Part shown: positions 50,662 to 59,482 of the stretch, one piece after another
Position numbering within the stretch: position 1 is the first letter of the stretch
Layout: each line of letters starts with the position of its first letter
NCBI RefSeq assembly: GCF_000714715.1
Contig: NZ_JMFO01000004.1
Location: 62,001 to 126,000 of the forward strand
Direction: 5' to 3'
DNA from: Candidatus Magnetobacterium casense
Lineage (GTDB): Bacteria; Nitrospirota; Thermodesulfovibrionia; Thermodesulfovibrionales; Magnetobacteriaceae
DNA: 64,000 nt
Position numbers and translations under genes: made by a program
The notes under the pieces: generated by a model
Database searches by the model: none
Told to the model about the DNA's origin: nothing
The model's input: the letters and a program-made list of their open reading frames with translations, nothing else

Positions 50662-51546
50662 TCACTTCTCTGATAAATTTCTGTTGAAAGTCTTAACCTC
50701 ATCAGTCAACTTTTCAATAATCTTCTGCTGAGATTTTATTGTATCATTCATTTGGGCAATGTATACATGGGCTTTTTCTAACTCTTCAAGAATACCACGC
50801 ACATGAACACCGTATTCTACAATGTCTTGTCCCATTTCATCCTTTTTAGCTTTTGGAATGGCCTTTAAGTGCTTTTCCTCAAACATGAATTTCTTATGCT
50901 CTTCTATTGTTTCTAATTTGTAAACAGGTTCGAAAACGTAATCTGCGTGTAACTGTGAGCCGCGTTGATATATTGAACCGTTAACATCAAGCGTGCCTGC
51001 AGGTCTAACCGTTATATCTGAAGGATTTATAAGCACCTTGCTACCTATAAGCACATCACCTGTCGCTTGTGAATTTGGATTATCCCCAGCGATACGAAAA
51101 TTGCCTTGCCACGTATCTACCATCCAATTTTGATAACCACTTGAACCAGAAAATATTACTTGTCCCCCTTCACCCTCATTATTCTGAGATCCGAATCTCA
51201 CAACGTGCTTACCATTCTGTGGCCATCCTGACGTAGGACCTCCACCTACAACCGCCATGATTTCTAAATTATTGTTTGTATCTATAATTTGAAATTCAGT
51301 ACTTGGACTACTTGTTCCAATCCCAACATTCCCACCGTTGTAATACAAACTACCCCCCGACTTATCCCAGCACCGCTCCCCCAGGTAGGTAAAGTTTGCG
51401 TTGACCTCACTGGACTTGGCGACCGTCCCCGACGTGAACACGTTTGGCACCGAACCTGCGTATGCCGACAACGTCAGAAACAGCAACGCAACAATCGCTA
51501 CGTTAACCCCAACTACTTTCTTTAAACCTGTGTTACTAAACCTCAT
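50662..51546 (-). CDS. Secreted tail-fibre-like protein with C-terminal coiled coil
   Basis: A 294-aa exported protein. Signal peptide about 1-30 (VAIVALLFLTLSAYA). The GGNVGIGTSSPSTEFQI motif near 70-86 is the hallmark of tail-fibre/autotransporter-like shafts, followed by a beta-rich region. The C-terminal 100 residues (YKLETIEEHKKFMFEEKHL to the end) recall the S74 intramolecular-chaperone neighbourhood and finish in a coiled coil. It is probably cell-surface and co-transcribed with the VCBS protein. Function is unknown. Confidence 0.72.
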   Translation of the reverse strand: MRFSNTGLKKVVGVNVAIVALLFLTLSAYAGSVPNVFTSGTVAKSSEVNANFTYLGERCWDKSGGSLYYNGGNVGIGTSSPSTEFQIIDTNNNLEIMAVVGGGPTSGWPQNGKHVVRFGSQNNEGEGGQVIFSGSSGYQNWMVDTWQGNFRIAGDNPNSQATGDVLIGSKVLINPSDITVRPAGTLDVNGSIYQRGSQLHADYVFEPVYKLETIEEHKKFMFEEKHLKAIPKAKKDEMGQDIVEYGVHVRGILEELEKAHVYIAQMNDTIKSQQKIIEKLTDEVKTFNRNLSEK

Positions 51547-51730
51547 CTTAGTACCTCCGAACTGTGTTTAATTTGCACGCAAAATGCGTGAGTGCCCTTT
51601 GATTGCTACTTCGTTGATGAAAAAGGCCGGACAATATACAACAATGACGTTGATAAGTGGTAGTCCAATTAAACGCAAAAATACCGTGGAAAAGAAAAAA
51701 TCTGGGGGTGTTAATGTTGCTGAAGGTGCG

Positions 51731-52036
51731 TTAATGGATAGATAGAGAGAGAGCAAGACTTGCGCCAAAACTGGAATATCCCGGCATATCAGGCTGAAAA
51801 TAATCTCTCAACCGCATAAAAAAACCTCCTTCTTCACATTCTTTACTGACATCATCATACCGCAAGTATATAACGAGTGTTTCAGAAAAGTCAAGAGCAC
51901 GGACAGGCCCCATATCCGGACTAAACATCATAACAACCCTCCTTTCCTGTACCATGTCATATATAATCCGTGGAGGGCCTTTCCAGAACAACGCGGATAT
52001 AAGGACATTGGTATCCAGAACTATCCTTTTCAGCAA
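51731..52036 (-). pseudogene. PIN-domain toxin, C-terminally truncated
   Basis: From a TTG at 52036, overlapping the antitoxin stop by 7 bases, the product starts with LKRIVLDTNVLISALFWKGPP, the first strand of COG1569 PIN RNases with the catalytic Asp. After about 38 residues it leaves the family: the central and C-terminal acidic residues are absent and the frame runs through a promoter-like segment and an unrelated tail. The toxin is therefore probably dead, although the antitoxin gene is intact. Confidence 0.65.
51865..51894 (-). promoter_or_regulatory. Promoter within truncated PIN gene
   Basis: TTGACT (51894-51889), 18 bases, TATACT (51870-51865). Downstream, AAGGAGG (51831-51825) lies 7 bases before an ATG at 51817 that opens a 28-codon frame, in the PIN frame. 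This looks like the 5' end of another, lost gene fused to the PIN fragment. Confidence 0.55.
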
Positions 52037-52191
52037 AGACCTCTTGACTCATGTATGATTTTCTCTATATCGGAATCGGTTAGATTTTCAAATCCCTTAT
52101 CAATGGCAAGCTCTTGGGCGTAGCTATATATTTCCGTAATGGTTTCTATTGACCTTTCAAACTCTTCAACTGTCATATCGCTAACCTTCAT
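52030..52191 (-). CDS. Small antitoxin of PIN module, 53 aa
   Basis: A gene starting at the ATG 52191 with AGGAGG about 12 bases upstream. The product begins KVSDMTVEEFERSIET and ends DSDIEKIIHESRGLC, all-helical and acidic, like the small antitoxins that precede COG1569 PIN genes. It overlaps the PIN start by 7 bases. The partner toxin is truncated, so this antitoxin is probably orphaned. Confidence 0.6.
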   Translation of the reverse strand: MKVSDMTVEEFERSIETITEIYSYAQELAIDKGFENLTDSDIEKIIHESRGLC

Positions 52192-52275
52192 AACACGTGT
52201 CCTCCTTATAGTCTGGACTATATTTAGAGTCGCATTTAAACCTATAACTGCGGCAGACGTTGTTCAACGGCAAGC

Positions 52276-53184
52276 TCAAGCGTTACCCTGCAGGTACAAT
52301 CTCAACTGGGCTACTGACGTGGACCTCTTGATAAGCGCCCTGAATTCATCAAGTCTATCGACCTTATCAATGCCCCTGAGCATATCCATAAGCTCCAGTC
52401 CCTCCGGACCATACTTGATTTCAAGCATCCCTTCTATCCCTTCCAGTTTGCCTTTGAGTTCACCTTTGAGTTCGCCTTCCTGTCTGCCTTTGAGTTCGCC
52501 TTCCTGTCTGCCTTTGAGTTCACCTTCCTGTCTGCCTTTGAGTTCACCCTTTGTAAATATATCCTTAAAGAACTCGTATTCATCCAAATCAATTGTTATC
52601 GGCATGTTCAGTACCTCCTGTTTTACCTTGGCGGCCAGATTTCTTAATCCGGCAAGATATAGAAATTTCCTTATATAATTCTCCCTTTTTCTGGGTTGTA
52701 ACCGATAGAGTTTGGCAAGAATCCTCTTTATCATAACATCGGCATCGTCGAACCTGCACAGAATAGCCAATATAATATCATCAGGGTCATCACTGTCAAT
52801 GAGTTGGTTGCCATCAAGAGTACGGGCGTCTATCAATTCGTAGGAATACTTTATTCGCTTAAACTTCATACTGCTTTTCATGTTTAACGGCTTATTACCG
52901 ATATACAAGACAATCTGTAACGGTAACTTCTTGTACTGGTTGTATATGAACCCGGAGTAGAGATACATACGCCCCAACATATCGCTATCGTTTGACGATT
53001 GCATCTCAATGTGGGCTATATTGCTATCCGGCAGCTCAATCAAGATATCAACCTCCCTGATCTGAATATCCGGGAACTGGATATCTATGAATTTGCCCGT
53101 ATCATACCCCGTCAGCAGCTTCAGAAACCTCCGCGGCGCATCTTTAACGATATCCTTTAATACTATATCATACTTCTGGTGCAT
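52276..53184 (-). CDS. Rpn-family recombination-promoting nuclease (intact copy)
   Basis: A 302-aa PD-(D/E)XK protein of the Rpn/transposase_31-like family. Start MHQKYDIVLKDIVKDAPRRF; nuclease core with acidic residues in REVDILIELP (near 43-52) and IAHIEMQ (near 56-62, E-x-Q form of the motif). The C-terminal tail contains three ELKGRQEG octapeptides plus degenerate units, encoded by 24-base repeats. E. coli Rpn proteins cut DNA and raise recombination and can act in phage defence. A second, frameshifted copy lies 4.3 kb away. The -10 box abuts the ATG. Confidence 0.88.
   Translation of the reverse strand: MHQKYDIVLKDIVKDAPRRFLKLLTGYDTGKFIDIQFPDIQIREVDILIELPDSNIAHIEMQSSNDSDMLGRMYLYSGFIYNQYKKLPLQIVLYIGNKPLNMKSSMKFKRIKYSYELIDARTLDGNQLIDSDDPDDIILAILCRFDDADVMIKRILAKLYRLQPRKRENYIRKFLYLAGLRNLAAKVKQEVLNMPITIDLDEYEFFKDIFTKGELKGRQEGELKGRQEGELKGRQEGELKGELKGKLEGIEGMLEIKYGPEGLELMDMLRGIDKVDRLDEFRALIKRSTSVAQLRLYLQGNA
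52465..52536. repeat. 24-bp tandem repeat in Rpn gene (3 units)
   Basis: Three 24-base units at 52465-52488, 52489-52512 and 52513-52536, each encoding ELKGRQEG. They are absent from the paralogous copy at 48.2 kb. Copy-number change keeps the reading frame. Confidence 0.88.
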
Positions 53185-53191
53185 AACTATT

Positions 53192-53221
53192 ATGATAATA
53201 CCACAGAAGTGTTCCTGTCAA
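53192..53221 (-). promoter_or_regulatory. Promoter abutting intact Rpn start
   Basis: TTGACA (53221-53216), 18 bases, TATCAT (53197-53192), then 7 bases to the ATG at 53184, with no Shine-Dalgarno sequence. A leaderless mRNA is expected. Confidence 0.65.
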
Positions 53222-53293
53222 CAGTTAATATTTGCACATCAGAAAGTGACGTAGGGGGTGGATATCCCTGTCGAAAACCACCCCCTTCTTAAC

Positions 53294-54145
53294 TTATATC
53301 TTGGAGACGATTACCGATCCCATGGACAGGGCAACCACTCTTTCGGCTACACTTCCCATCAGGAGCCTCTCTATACCGGTTCTTCCGTGCGACCCCATGA
53401 TGGTTATATCGATGCCTGCCTCCATCGAGGCATTGACTATGGCCTTGTACGGCTCACCCACAAGGGGCAGCGTTTCGACCTTGACGCCTCTTTTTTCGGC
53501 GTTTTCCTTTACCTTTTCGAGGTTCCTCTGTGCCTCCGGCAGTTTGTCCTTTGAGGAGACGACGGATATTGCCAGGAAGTTCTTTACAAACGGACACCTG
53601 CTTGCCATGTTGATGGCCTCCTGCTCGGCCGCATCACTGTACTTGGAGCCGTCGGTTGCAAGCATGATGTTTTCGCCTTTTATTTCGGCATCCTTGGGCA
53701 CCACGAGTATCTTGCACGGGGCATATGCAATGGTCTTGGCCGTCTGACTCCCAAGAACGAGCCTCTTCAGCCCCGTATTGCCCCTCCTGCCCATTACGAT
53801 TACGTCGGCCTTCTGCCTAACGGCCTCCTCCACCACGCTCTCATAGGCCTGCACAGACCTGCGCACTATGATGTCACACTCCACATTCTCCTCCGAGGCC
53901 ATACTGCGGATGTCGTCGAAGTGCTTCCTTGCGGCCAGCTCCAGTTGCTCTACGTAGCGATTTCCCTCGGTCTCAAACTCGGGATTGTACTCAAGCACCC
54001 TCAGCACCGTCAGGATGGTCTTGCACGCCCTTGCAAAGCTAATGGCCTCCTTGATCGCCCCCCGACTGAACTCCGAACCGTCCGTTGCCAGGAGGATCGA
54101 TTTGAGGTCCCCCATCAGGTTCATCTTATACTTGTCATTGACCAT
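53294..54145 (-). CDS. Tandem universal stress protein
   Basis: A 283-aa protein with two UspA domains. Each shows the ATP-binding motif G-2x-G-9x-G-S/T: GRRGNTGLKRLVLGS near 123-137 and GSHGRTGIERLLMGS near 253-267, and the LLATDGSEFS / LATDGSKYS strand-turn. ATP-binding Usp proteins act as energy or stress sensors. It is the last gene of an operon with a small membrane protein (1-base overlap) and a TauE permease, a combination seen in sulfur-metabolising bacteria. It is followed by an inverted repeat GGGGGTGG/CCACCCCC. Confidence 0.92.
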   Translation of the reverse strand: MVNDKYKMNLMGDLKSILLATDGSEFSRGAIKEAISFARACKTILTVLRVLEYNPEFETEGNRYVEQLELAARKHFDDIRSMASEENVECDIIVRRSVQAYESVVEEAVRQKADVIVMGRRGNTGLKRLVLGSQTAKTIAYAPCKILVVPKDAEIKGENIMLATDGSKYSDAAEQEAINMASRCPFVKNFLAISVVSSKDKLPEAQRNLEKVKENAEKRGVKVETLPLVGEPYKAIVNASMEAGIDITIMGSHGRTGIERLLMGSVAERVVALSMGSVIVSKI

Positions 54146-54561
54146 TAGTGCCCTCCTGTTTTTAACAGTCCCGATGCCGCCAGCGCCAGGACCAGTACCT
54201 CAATCACTGCTATTACGCCATAAACGGTGTCCTTCTTTCTGAAAAGGATCGGTATTATCGCCAGAAAGCATATTATCGTAACTCCACCCAGGAAGGCAAT
54301 TCCGGCAAAGTTGAGGAAATCCCCCTTACCAAGCAGGTGAAGCCATGCCCAACCCGGATGAATACCGGTCTTTTCAAGATACTCGTGGACGGACAACCCC
54401 CACAGTTTCGGCAGATCGTCCACTGGTACAAACGGAGAGAATACCCCCGTTATATAGATCATAAATGAAACAAACAACATCACTATCCCCAACTTCATTC
54501 CGATGTCGAGGAGTTTGGCATATGTCAGTTGTTCTTCGGTAGCAACCTGTTTTTTTTCCAA
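54145..54561 (-). CDS. Small inner-membrane protein between TauE and Usp
   Basis: A 138-aa membrane protein with three TM segments (about 22-42, 82-104, 112-132) and a periplasmic-side loop with WGLSVHEYLEKTGIHPGWAWLHLLGKGD between the first two. No named domain is recognised. Its position between a TauE/SafE permease and a tandem Usp, with a one-base overlap with the Usp gene, suggests it is an accessory subunit of the permease. Confidence 0.72.
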   Translation of the reverse strand: MEKKQVATEEQLTYAKLLDIGMKLGIVMLFVSFMIYITGVFSPFVPVDDLPKLWGLSVHEYLEKTGIHPGWAWLHLLGKGDFLNFAGIAFLGGVTIICFLAIIPILFRKKDTVYGVIAVIEVLVLALAASGLLKTGGH

Positions 54562-54609
54562 TTTTCTAGTCCTCCTTATAGTTTATCAGATTTTTGTTAA
54601 AAAATGTTG

Positions 54610-55572
54610 TTATGTCCATATGCCTAATCCCTTAAGCAGGGCACGCAGACCCGCAAATGAGAGCATCACGATGACGATATACCTTACCGCCGCCGGTTTG
54701 GTCTTGGCAAGGATCTTTACTCCCACCATAGAGCCAAGCATTATGCCAATAATGGAGGGAACAACGATCATCGGCAACACGGCCCCGTTGTTGATGTATA
54801 TCCATGCGGCTGATGTGTCGGTAATGGAGAGCAGGAACTTGCTTGAGGACACAGCAACTTTCAACGGGGCACCCATGAGCAGGTTCAGAACAGGAACGTT
54901 TGCCCATCCAGCACCCAACCCAAACATTCCTGCCATCACGCCGATGACAATGAAGAGGAGAAAGCCGGGGAGGGTCCTGTGTATCTTCCAGTGTATGTCC
55001 TGCCCTGTGGATACTTCGTGGTAGATGCCGTTTATAGCTAAGGCCGTGGAGAGGGCATCGGCCTCTTTGACTTCGGGATACTCGGACTTCTTGGCCTTTA
55101 AGATTATAAGGACAATGCCGATGATGGTGATTCCTAGGGACGTCTGGACGACATTGGTAGGCAGCGCCAGACCGATCATTGCCCCTACGATGGCACAAGC
55201 GGAGGCTATCAACCCAACCGGCAGGGCGAGTCTCAGATTGGCGAGTCCCTTTTTCAAAAGCCCGGGACCTGCCGCCAACGCCCCGGCCAGGGCAACCAAC
55301 AAACCGGCCCCTCTTACAAAGTCAAGGTGAAACGGGAAAAACCCACCCACAATCGGGACAAATAACACCCCGCCTCCAACACCACCCAGCACGGCCACAA
55401 TTCCAAGCACAAAGGTCAACACAAATAACCCCAGTGGCCACACCCACCACGCAACCGCACTTGCCTTCCCTGCCACCTCCCCGGCCGGCTCCCCGGCAAA
55501 TGATGGCGACAGAGCACCCATCACAAGGGTGACTATTGCTAGTAAGAAAAGCGCTTTTTTGACAATTGACAT
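54610..55572 (-). CDS. TauE/SafE-family anion permease with long N-terminus
   Basis: A 320-aa polytopic permease. An extra N-terminal hydrophobic segment with FAGEPAGEVAGK after it looks like a cleaved signal or additional TM. Family signatures are GGVGGGVLFVPIVGG near 66-80 and GMFGLGAGWANVPVLN near 222-237. Likely role is export of sulfite or a related anion. First gene of a permease-membrane protein-Usp operon, behind a promoter overlapped by a 15-base inverted repeat. Confidence 0.88.
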   Translation of the reverse strand: MSIVKKALFLLAIVTLVMGALSPSFAGEPAGEVAGKASAVAWWVWPLGLFVLTFVLGIVAVLGGVGGGVLFVPIVGGFFPFHLDFVRGAGLLVALAGALAAGPGLLKKGLANLRLALPVGLIASACAIVGAMIGLALPTNVVQTSLGITIIGIVLIILKAKKSEYPEVKEADALSTALAINGIYHEVSTGQDIHWKIHRTLPGFLLFIVIGVMAGMFGLGAGWANVPVLNLLMGAPLKVAVSSSKFLLSITDTSAAWIYINNGAVLPMIVVPSIIGIMLGSMVGVKILAKTKPAAVRYIVIVMLSFAGLRALLKGLGIWT

Positions 55573-55629
55573 CTCTGATAACCTCCATATTTTTTTATAG
55601 AAGCATAACTTGCTTCTAAATGTGTATGG

Positions 55630-55680
55630 ATTATATCATAGTGTTGCAAAAAGAATCTACAGCGTTTCTTTTTGCAACAC
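55630..55680 (-). promoter_or_regulatory. Promoter with large inverted repeat (operator or attenuator)
   Basis: A perfect 15-base inverted repeat, GTGTTGCAAAAAGAA (55641-55655) and its complement (55666-55680), separated by 10 bases. A TATAAT (55635-55630) lies 5 bases from it on the minus strand, so the repeat covers the -35 region. A regulator binding there would control the TauE operon. The reverse reading could also act as terminator for opposing transcription. Confidence 0.6.
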
Positions 55681-55789
55681 AAGAGACGACTCTCTGCAGA
55701 AACACCTCCCCCATGTAGACATGTGACGCTAAATACCTGTGAAGCTAATACCGCCTTTGTGTTAGAATATAACCTGACAATGGTGGAAT

Positions 55790-58702
55790 ATGCAACCACG
55801 CTTTGGAGTACGTCAGAGGAACCGAAAGCCCCGTGGAGGAGGTCATTTGCTGTCGGCTGGTGATTTACTGAGACGCATCAGACTGTGCATCATGGCAGGT
55901 TTGTTCCTGTTGTTGTTTGATGCGTTTTTTATTCCAATCTTTGCATGGGCAACCGTGGATGGAAATGCGACGGTGGAATTGACCCCTGCTGAAAGGGCAT
56001 TTCTGGCCGGCAAACAAGTGCGTTTGGGGGTGGACTCTGCGCGTCCGCCGTTTGAGTTTATCGACGAAAAGGGCGTTTACTCCGGCATCAGCGCCGGATT
56101 TATAGAGGCCTGTGCCAAGCGGCTTGGCATTGAAATTGTCCTGGTCTCCGGCCTTAATGTCGGTGCAGCCATGAAGAAGATGAAAGAGGGTGAAGTGGAT
56201 GTTATACCGAAGATTTCGCCCGACCCGGAGCGTGCAAAGAGCATCCTGTTTACCAAGCCTCATGCCACCTTTGCATCGGTCATTGTTACCCGCCAGAATG
56301 TCCGATACATCAGCGGCATAGATGACCTTGAAGGTCTCAGGGTTGGTGTGTTGAAGGGGCTGATTGTCGAGACAAGTATGAAGCGTGATTATCCGGATGT
56401 GCCGCTGGTATCGCTGCCTGATGTCCGCACTGCCCTTGTGGAGCTTTCCTCAGGCAAAATAGATGCCTACATAGATAACATGGCCATGGTATCCTATAAC
56501 ATGGATAGGCTCGGCCTGACCAATCTCAAGATAGCAGCGCAGACCCCCTACATCTATGACATAGCATTCGGTGTCAGAAAGGATTGGCCGCTGTTGGCGT
56601 CCGCGCTCGACAAGGCCCTGGCAAGCATGTCCAAGCAGGAACGGGCAGCAATAACGGGCCGGTGGCTTACCGTTGAATATCAGGCAAGGATTAACTGGAA
56701 GGTCTTTGGACCGGTTGCGGCTTCGTTGCTTGCTATCACTACCTTTGTGCTCATCTGGAATCGGCGCTTGAGGCGCGCGATCTGTCAACGGGACATCATC
56801 CAGGCGGAGTTGCAGGTAGCCAAGGATGTTGCCGAGGAAGCAACAAGGGCCAAGAGCGACTTCCTTGCCAACATGAGTCACGAAATCCGTACCCCGATGA
56901 ACGCCATCATTGGCATGTCACACCTGGCCTTGCATACAAACCTCGATGCAAAGCAGCGTAACTACATCGAAAAGATCGAGTCTGCCGCCAAAAACCTCCT
57001 TGGGATTATCAACGACATTCTGGACTTTTCCAAGATAGAGGCGGGCAAACTGGAGTTTGAAACCACAGATTTCTACCTGGAAGATGTCATGGAAAACCTT
57101 GCAGACCTCTCCGTAATCAAGGCACAGGACAAGGGACTGCAACTGCTGTTTGACATAGCAACCGATGTGCCCACAGCCCTCAGAGGCGATCCGCTGAGGC
57201 TGGGACAGGTTCTGCTCAACCTGGTCAACAATGCCATTAAATTTACCGAATTTGGTGAAATTACCGTAAGTATCCGGTGCATTGCCAATGAAGCTAACGG
57301 GGTGTTTTTGCGTTTTGATGTAAGCGACACCGGCATTGGTCTCACCGAAGAAGAGCTCGGAAAACTGTTCACCGCCTTTTCGCAAGCGGATAACTCAACA
57401 TCGCGCAAGTATGGTGGCACCGGCCTTGGGCTAACCATCAGCAGGCGCCTGGTGGAAATGATGGACGGAGAAATAGGAGTCGAAAGCACCCCCGGTGTTG
57501 GCAGTACCTTTCATTTTACCGCCAGGTTTGGCCTGCAGGCGGAGCAGCCTGAGCTATCAACCTCCACGCAACTTGATATTTTCGGCAAATCAGTCCTGCG
57601 GCGACCACGCAAACAGCACAGGCAGGCGGATTACGAGGAGGCCGGAAGACTTCTCAGGGGTGCTAATTTATTGCTGGCCGAAGACAACGCAGTCAATCAG
57701 GAGCTGGCGTTGGAAATTCTCCAGGGGGTGGGCATACGTGTTGATGTGGCAGGCAACGGTGTTGAGGCAGTGGAAAAGGTCGCCCTGGCGGACTACGATG
57801 GCGTGCTCATGGATTGTCAGATGCCCGTGATGGATGGCTTTGAGGCTACCCGCAGGATTCGGGGGGATAAACGCTTTGCCGCTCTCCCCATACTGGCCAT
57901 GACTGCCAATGCGATGGCCGGGGACAGGGAGAAGTGTATCCAATGCGGTATGAACGACCACATTGCCAAACCGATAGATGTCGCCCAACTCTTTAGTGCC
58001 CTGGTGCGCTGGATCAAGCCCAAAGCACCTGCTCCTGAATCAAGCATCGCCCCTGCGGTAGCAACAGACGATGCCATGCCAAATATCACCGGCATTGAAA
58101 CGGACAAGGCTCTAAGACGTGTAGGTGGTAATGTCAGGTTGCTGCGTAAATTAATCACCCGTTTCAGTGAAAATCAAGCCGATGCAATTACACGGATTAA
58201 GGCTGCCACGGAAAACAACGATGCCGAAACCGCAATCCGCCATGCCCATACGCTCAAGGGGCTTGCGGGCAACATCGGGGCCAACAGGATGTTCGATCTG
58301 GCGGCTAGGCTGGAAGACATTCTGAACAGGGGTGAGACGGCTTGCTTGTATGAGGCGATGGCTGAGGCAGATGGTGAACTCGCCGACTTACTGAGGAGGA
58401 TTTCTGAAGGTATGTCGCATGAGGTTGAGGCGACGGCAGGGACTGACGCTATTGTAGACATGGACAGCCTTGCCGATGACATGATAAAACTGGCAGCGCT
58501 TTTGGCCGATGATGATCCGCAGGCCGTTGGCGTTATGGATGGTTTAGTTGACAGACTTGGGTGTACAGGACACACAGATGCGGCAAGAACGGTGCAGGAG
58601 AGTATCGCAAATTTTGACTTTGAAGATGCCTTGGTCAGGCTCGGAGAGATAGGACGAGCACTGCAGATATCCACATTTGATAAGATTATGAGTACAGATT
58701 AA
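55790..58702 (+). CDS. BvgS-like hybrid histidine kinase (SBP3-HisKA-HATPase-REC-HPt)
   Basis: 970 aa as opened from the ATG at 55790. A TTG at 55847, just after GGAGGAGG, is an equally likely start and would give a cleaner signal/TM segment. Order: periplasmic solute-binding-3 domain (about 70-290), TM (about 303-322), HisKA (H-box [10 protein letters not shown] near 364), HATPase_c ([15 protein letters not shown]), receiver (Asp in [12 protein letters not shown] near 680) and HPt ([13 protein letters not shown] near 820). A second HPt-like helix lies at the C-terminus. It senses a small periplasmic ligand, perhaps an amino acid. No cognate regulator adjoins. Confidence 0.93.
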   Translation: MQPRFGVRQRNRKPRGGGHLLSAGDLLRRIRLCIMAGLFLLLFDAFFIPIFAWATVDGNATVELTPAERAFLAGKQVRLGVDSARPPFEFIDEKGVYSGISAGFIEACAKRLGIEIVLVSGLNVGAAMKKMKEGEVDVIPKISPDPERAKSILFTKPHATFASVIVTRQNVRYISGIDDLEGLRVGVLKGLIVETSMKRDYPDVPLVSLPDVRTALVELSSGKIDAYIDNMAMVSYNMDRLGLTNLKIAAQTPYIYDIAFGVRKDWPLLASALDKALASMSKQERAAITGRWLTVEYQARINWKVFGPVAASLLAITTFVLIWNRRLRRAICQRDIIQAELQVAKDVAEEATRAKSDFLANMSHEIRTPMNAIIGMSHLALHTNLDAKQRNYIEKIESAAKNLLGIINDILDFSKIEAGKLEFETTDFYLEDVMENLADLSVIKAQDKGLQLLFDIATDVPTALRGDPLRLGQVLLNLVNNAIKFTEFGEITVSIRCIANEANGVFLRFDVSDTGIGLTEEELGKLFTAFSQADNSTSRKYGGTGLGLTISRRLVEMMDGEIGVESTPGVGSTFHFTARFGLQAEQPELSTSTQLDIFGKSVLRRPRKQHRQADYEEAGRLLRGANLLLAEDNAVNQELALEILQGVGIRVDVAGNGVEAVEKVALADYDGVLMDCQMPVMDGFEATRRIRGDKRFAALPILAMTANAMAGDREKCIQCGMNDHIAKPIDVAQLFSALVRWIKPKAPAPESSIAPAVATDDAMPNITGIETDKALRRVGGNVRLLRKLITRFSENQADAITRIKAATENNDAETAIRHAHTLKGLAGNIGANRMFDLAARLEDILNRGETACLYEAMAEADGELADLLRRISEGMSHEVEATAGTDAIVDMDSLADDMIKLAALLADDDPQAVGVMDGLVDRLGCTGHTDAARTVQESIANFDFEDALVRLGEIGRALQISTFDKIMSTD

Positions 58703-58952
58703 AAGATTTACAGGAAAACAAAAACGAAGCCTTCTTAACATAATCCTGATAATCAAATCGCTCCTTACAGTCGCCAGGCCGTTAAATCGTGGTTCAGACA
58801 TCTTTATGCTTAAGTCAACAACATTACCCCTTGACCCCCATTATTTCACACTCAATTATCATGCCTGAAAAAAACTGTGTCATTTCAGTATAATTCTTAT
58901 GATAATTAGCATACGTGTTGATGTGACAGGCAACAGTGTTGAGGCAGTTCAA
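58703..58952. other. Intergenic stretch with repeat and receiver-gene fragment
   Basis: No intact gene. It contains CCCCTTGACCCC (58827-58838), a partial copy of the GC-rich repeat, followed by an AT-rich part and the receiver fragment listed separately. Confidence 0.55.
58909..58948 (+). pseudogene. 40-bp fragment of a receiver-domain gene
   Basis: 58909-58948 matches 57732-57771, inside the receiver domain of the upstream hybrid kinase, at 38 of 40 bases. It would encode IRVDVTGNSVEAV. Sequence on both sides is unrelated, so this is a scrap left by recombination or by decay of a paralogous kinase gene. Confidence 0.65.
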
Positions 58953-58970
58953 ATCGAAATCTGCTATAAT
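58953..58970 (+). promoter_or_regulatory. Extended -10 promoter of osmC (shared 18-bp block)
   Basis: TGC-TATAAT with the hexamer at 58965-58970. The 18 bases are identical to 14463-14480 in front of the TauE gene. Here a leader of about 28 bases with GGAGG (58993-58997) follows. Confidence 0.65.
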
Positions 58971-59005
58971 ATAACGACATAAAAACTTTATCGGAGGTAA
59001 GGGAA

Positions 59006-59482
59006 ATGACCGATGAACCAGAGATACAAGACCTGGAAGGCTCCCTGGGAAGCTATAAGGCCAAGGTAGCCACAACGTTTAAGGGAACCCTGACGTGGGA
59101 CAAGGACTTAATATTCCTCGGACGCACACAGAAGGGCTACGAAATAGACTACGACGCAAACGTCGAATGGGGATGTCAGCCGTCGGAACCCGTGATGATG
59201 AGCCTTGCAGCGTGCATCTCCACAGACTGCCTCATGTTTCTGCAAAAGATGAAGGCTACGATCACCGCCATGAAGACCAATATCACGGGCATTAAGCAAG
59301 AGTCCCCCCCACACTACTTCACGGGCTTTGACATCATGCTCTACATAACGGGCAAAAACCTCACGGAGAAGAAAGTAGACAGGGCACTCGACCTCTCAAT
59401 CAACAAGTACTGCGGCGTCTACCACTCCCTGAGAAGAGACATCAAGCTCAACATCAAGTATGAGTTGACCAAAGAGGAATGA
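59006..59482 (+). CDS. OsmC-family protein
   Basis: A 158-aa OsmC/Ohr-fold protein. The two redox cysteines lie in AACISTDCLMFL (near 69-80; either may be the peroxidatic residue) and KYCGVYHSL (near 139-147). The fold is a peroxiredoxin-like dimer that reduces organic hydroperoxides, though some members do not. GGAGG lies 8 bases before the ATG. It overlaps the radC-like gene by 4 bases, and a NifA-like gene follows, fitting an oxygen-protection theme. Confidence 0.9.
   Translation: MTDEPEIQDLEGSLGSYKAKVATTFKGTLTWDKDLIFLGRTQKGYEIDYDANVEWGCQPSEPVMMSLAACISTDCLMFLQKMKATITAMKTNITGIKQESPPHYFTGFDIMLYITGKNLTEKKVDRALDLSINKYCGVYHSLRRDIKLNIKYELTKEE

Noticed and set aside
52465-52536. 24-base repeats considered as a mini-CRISPR
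   Set aside because: Units are contiguous without spacers and encode an in-frame ELKGRQEG repeat.
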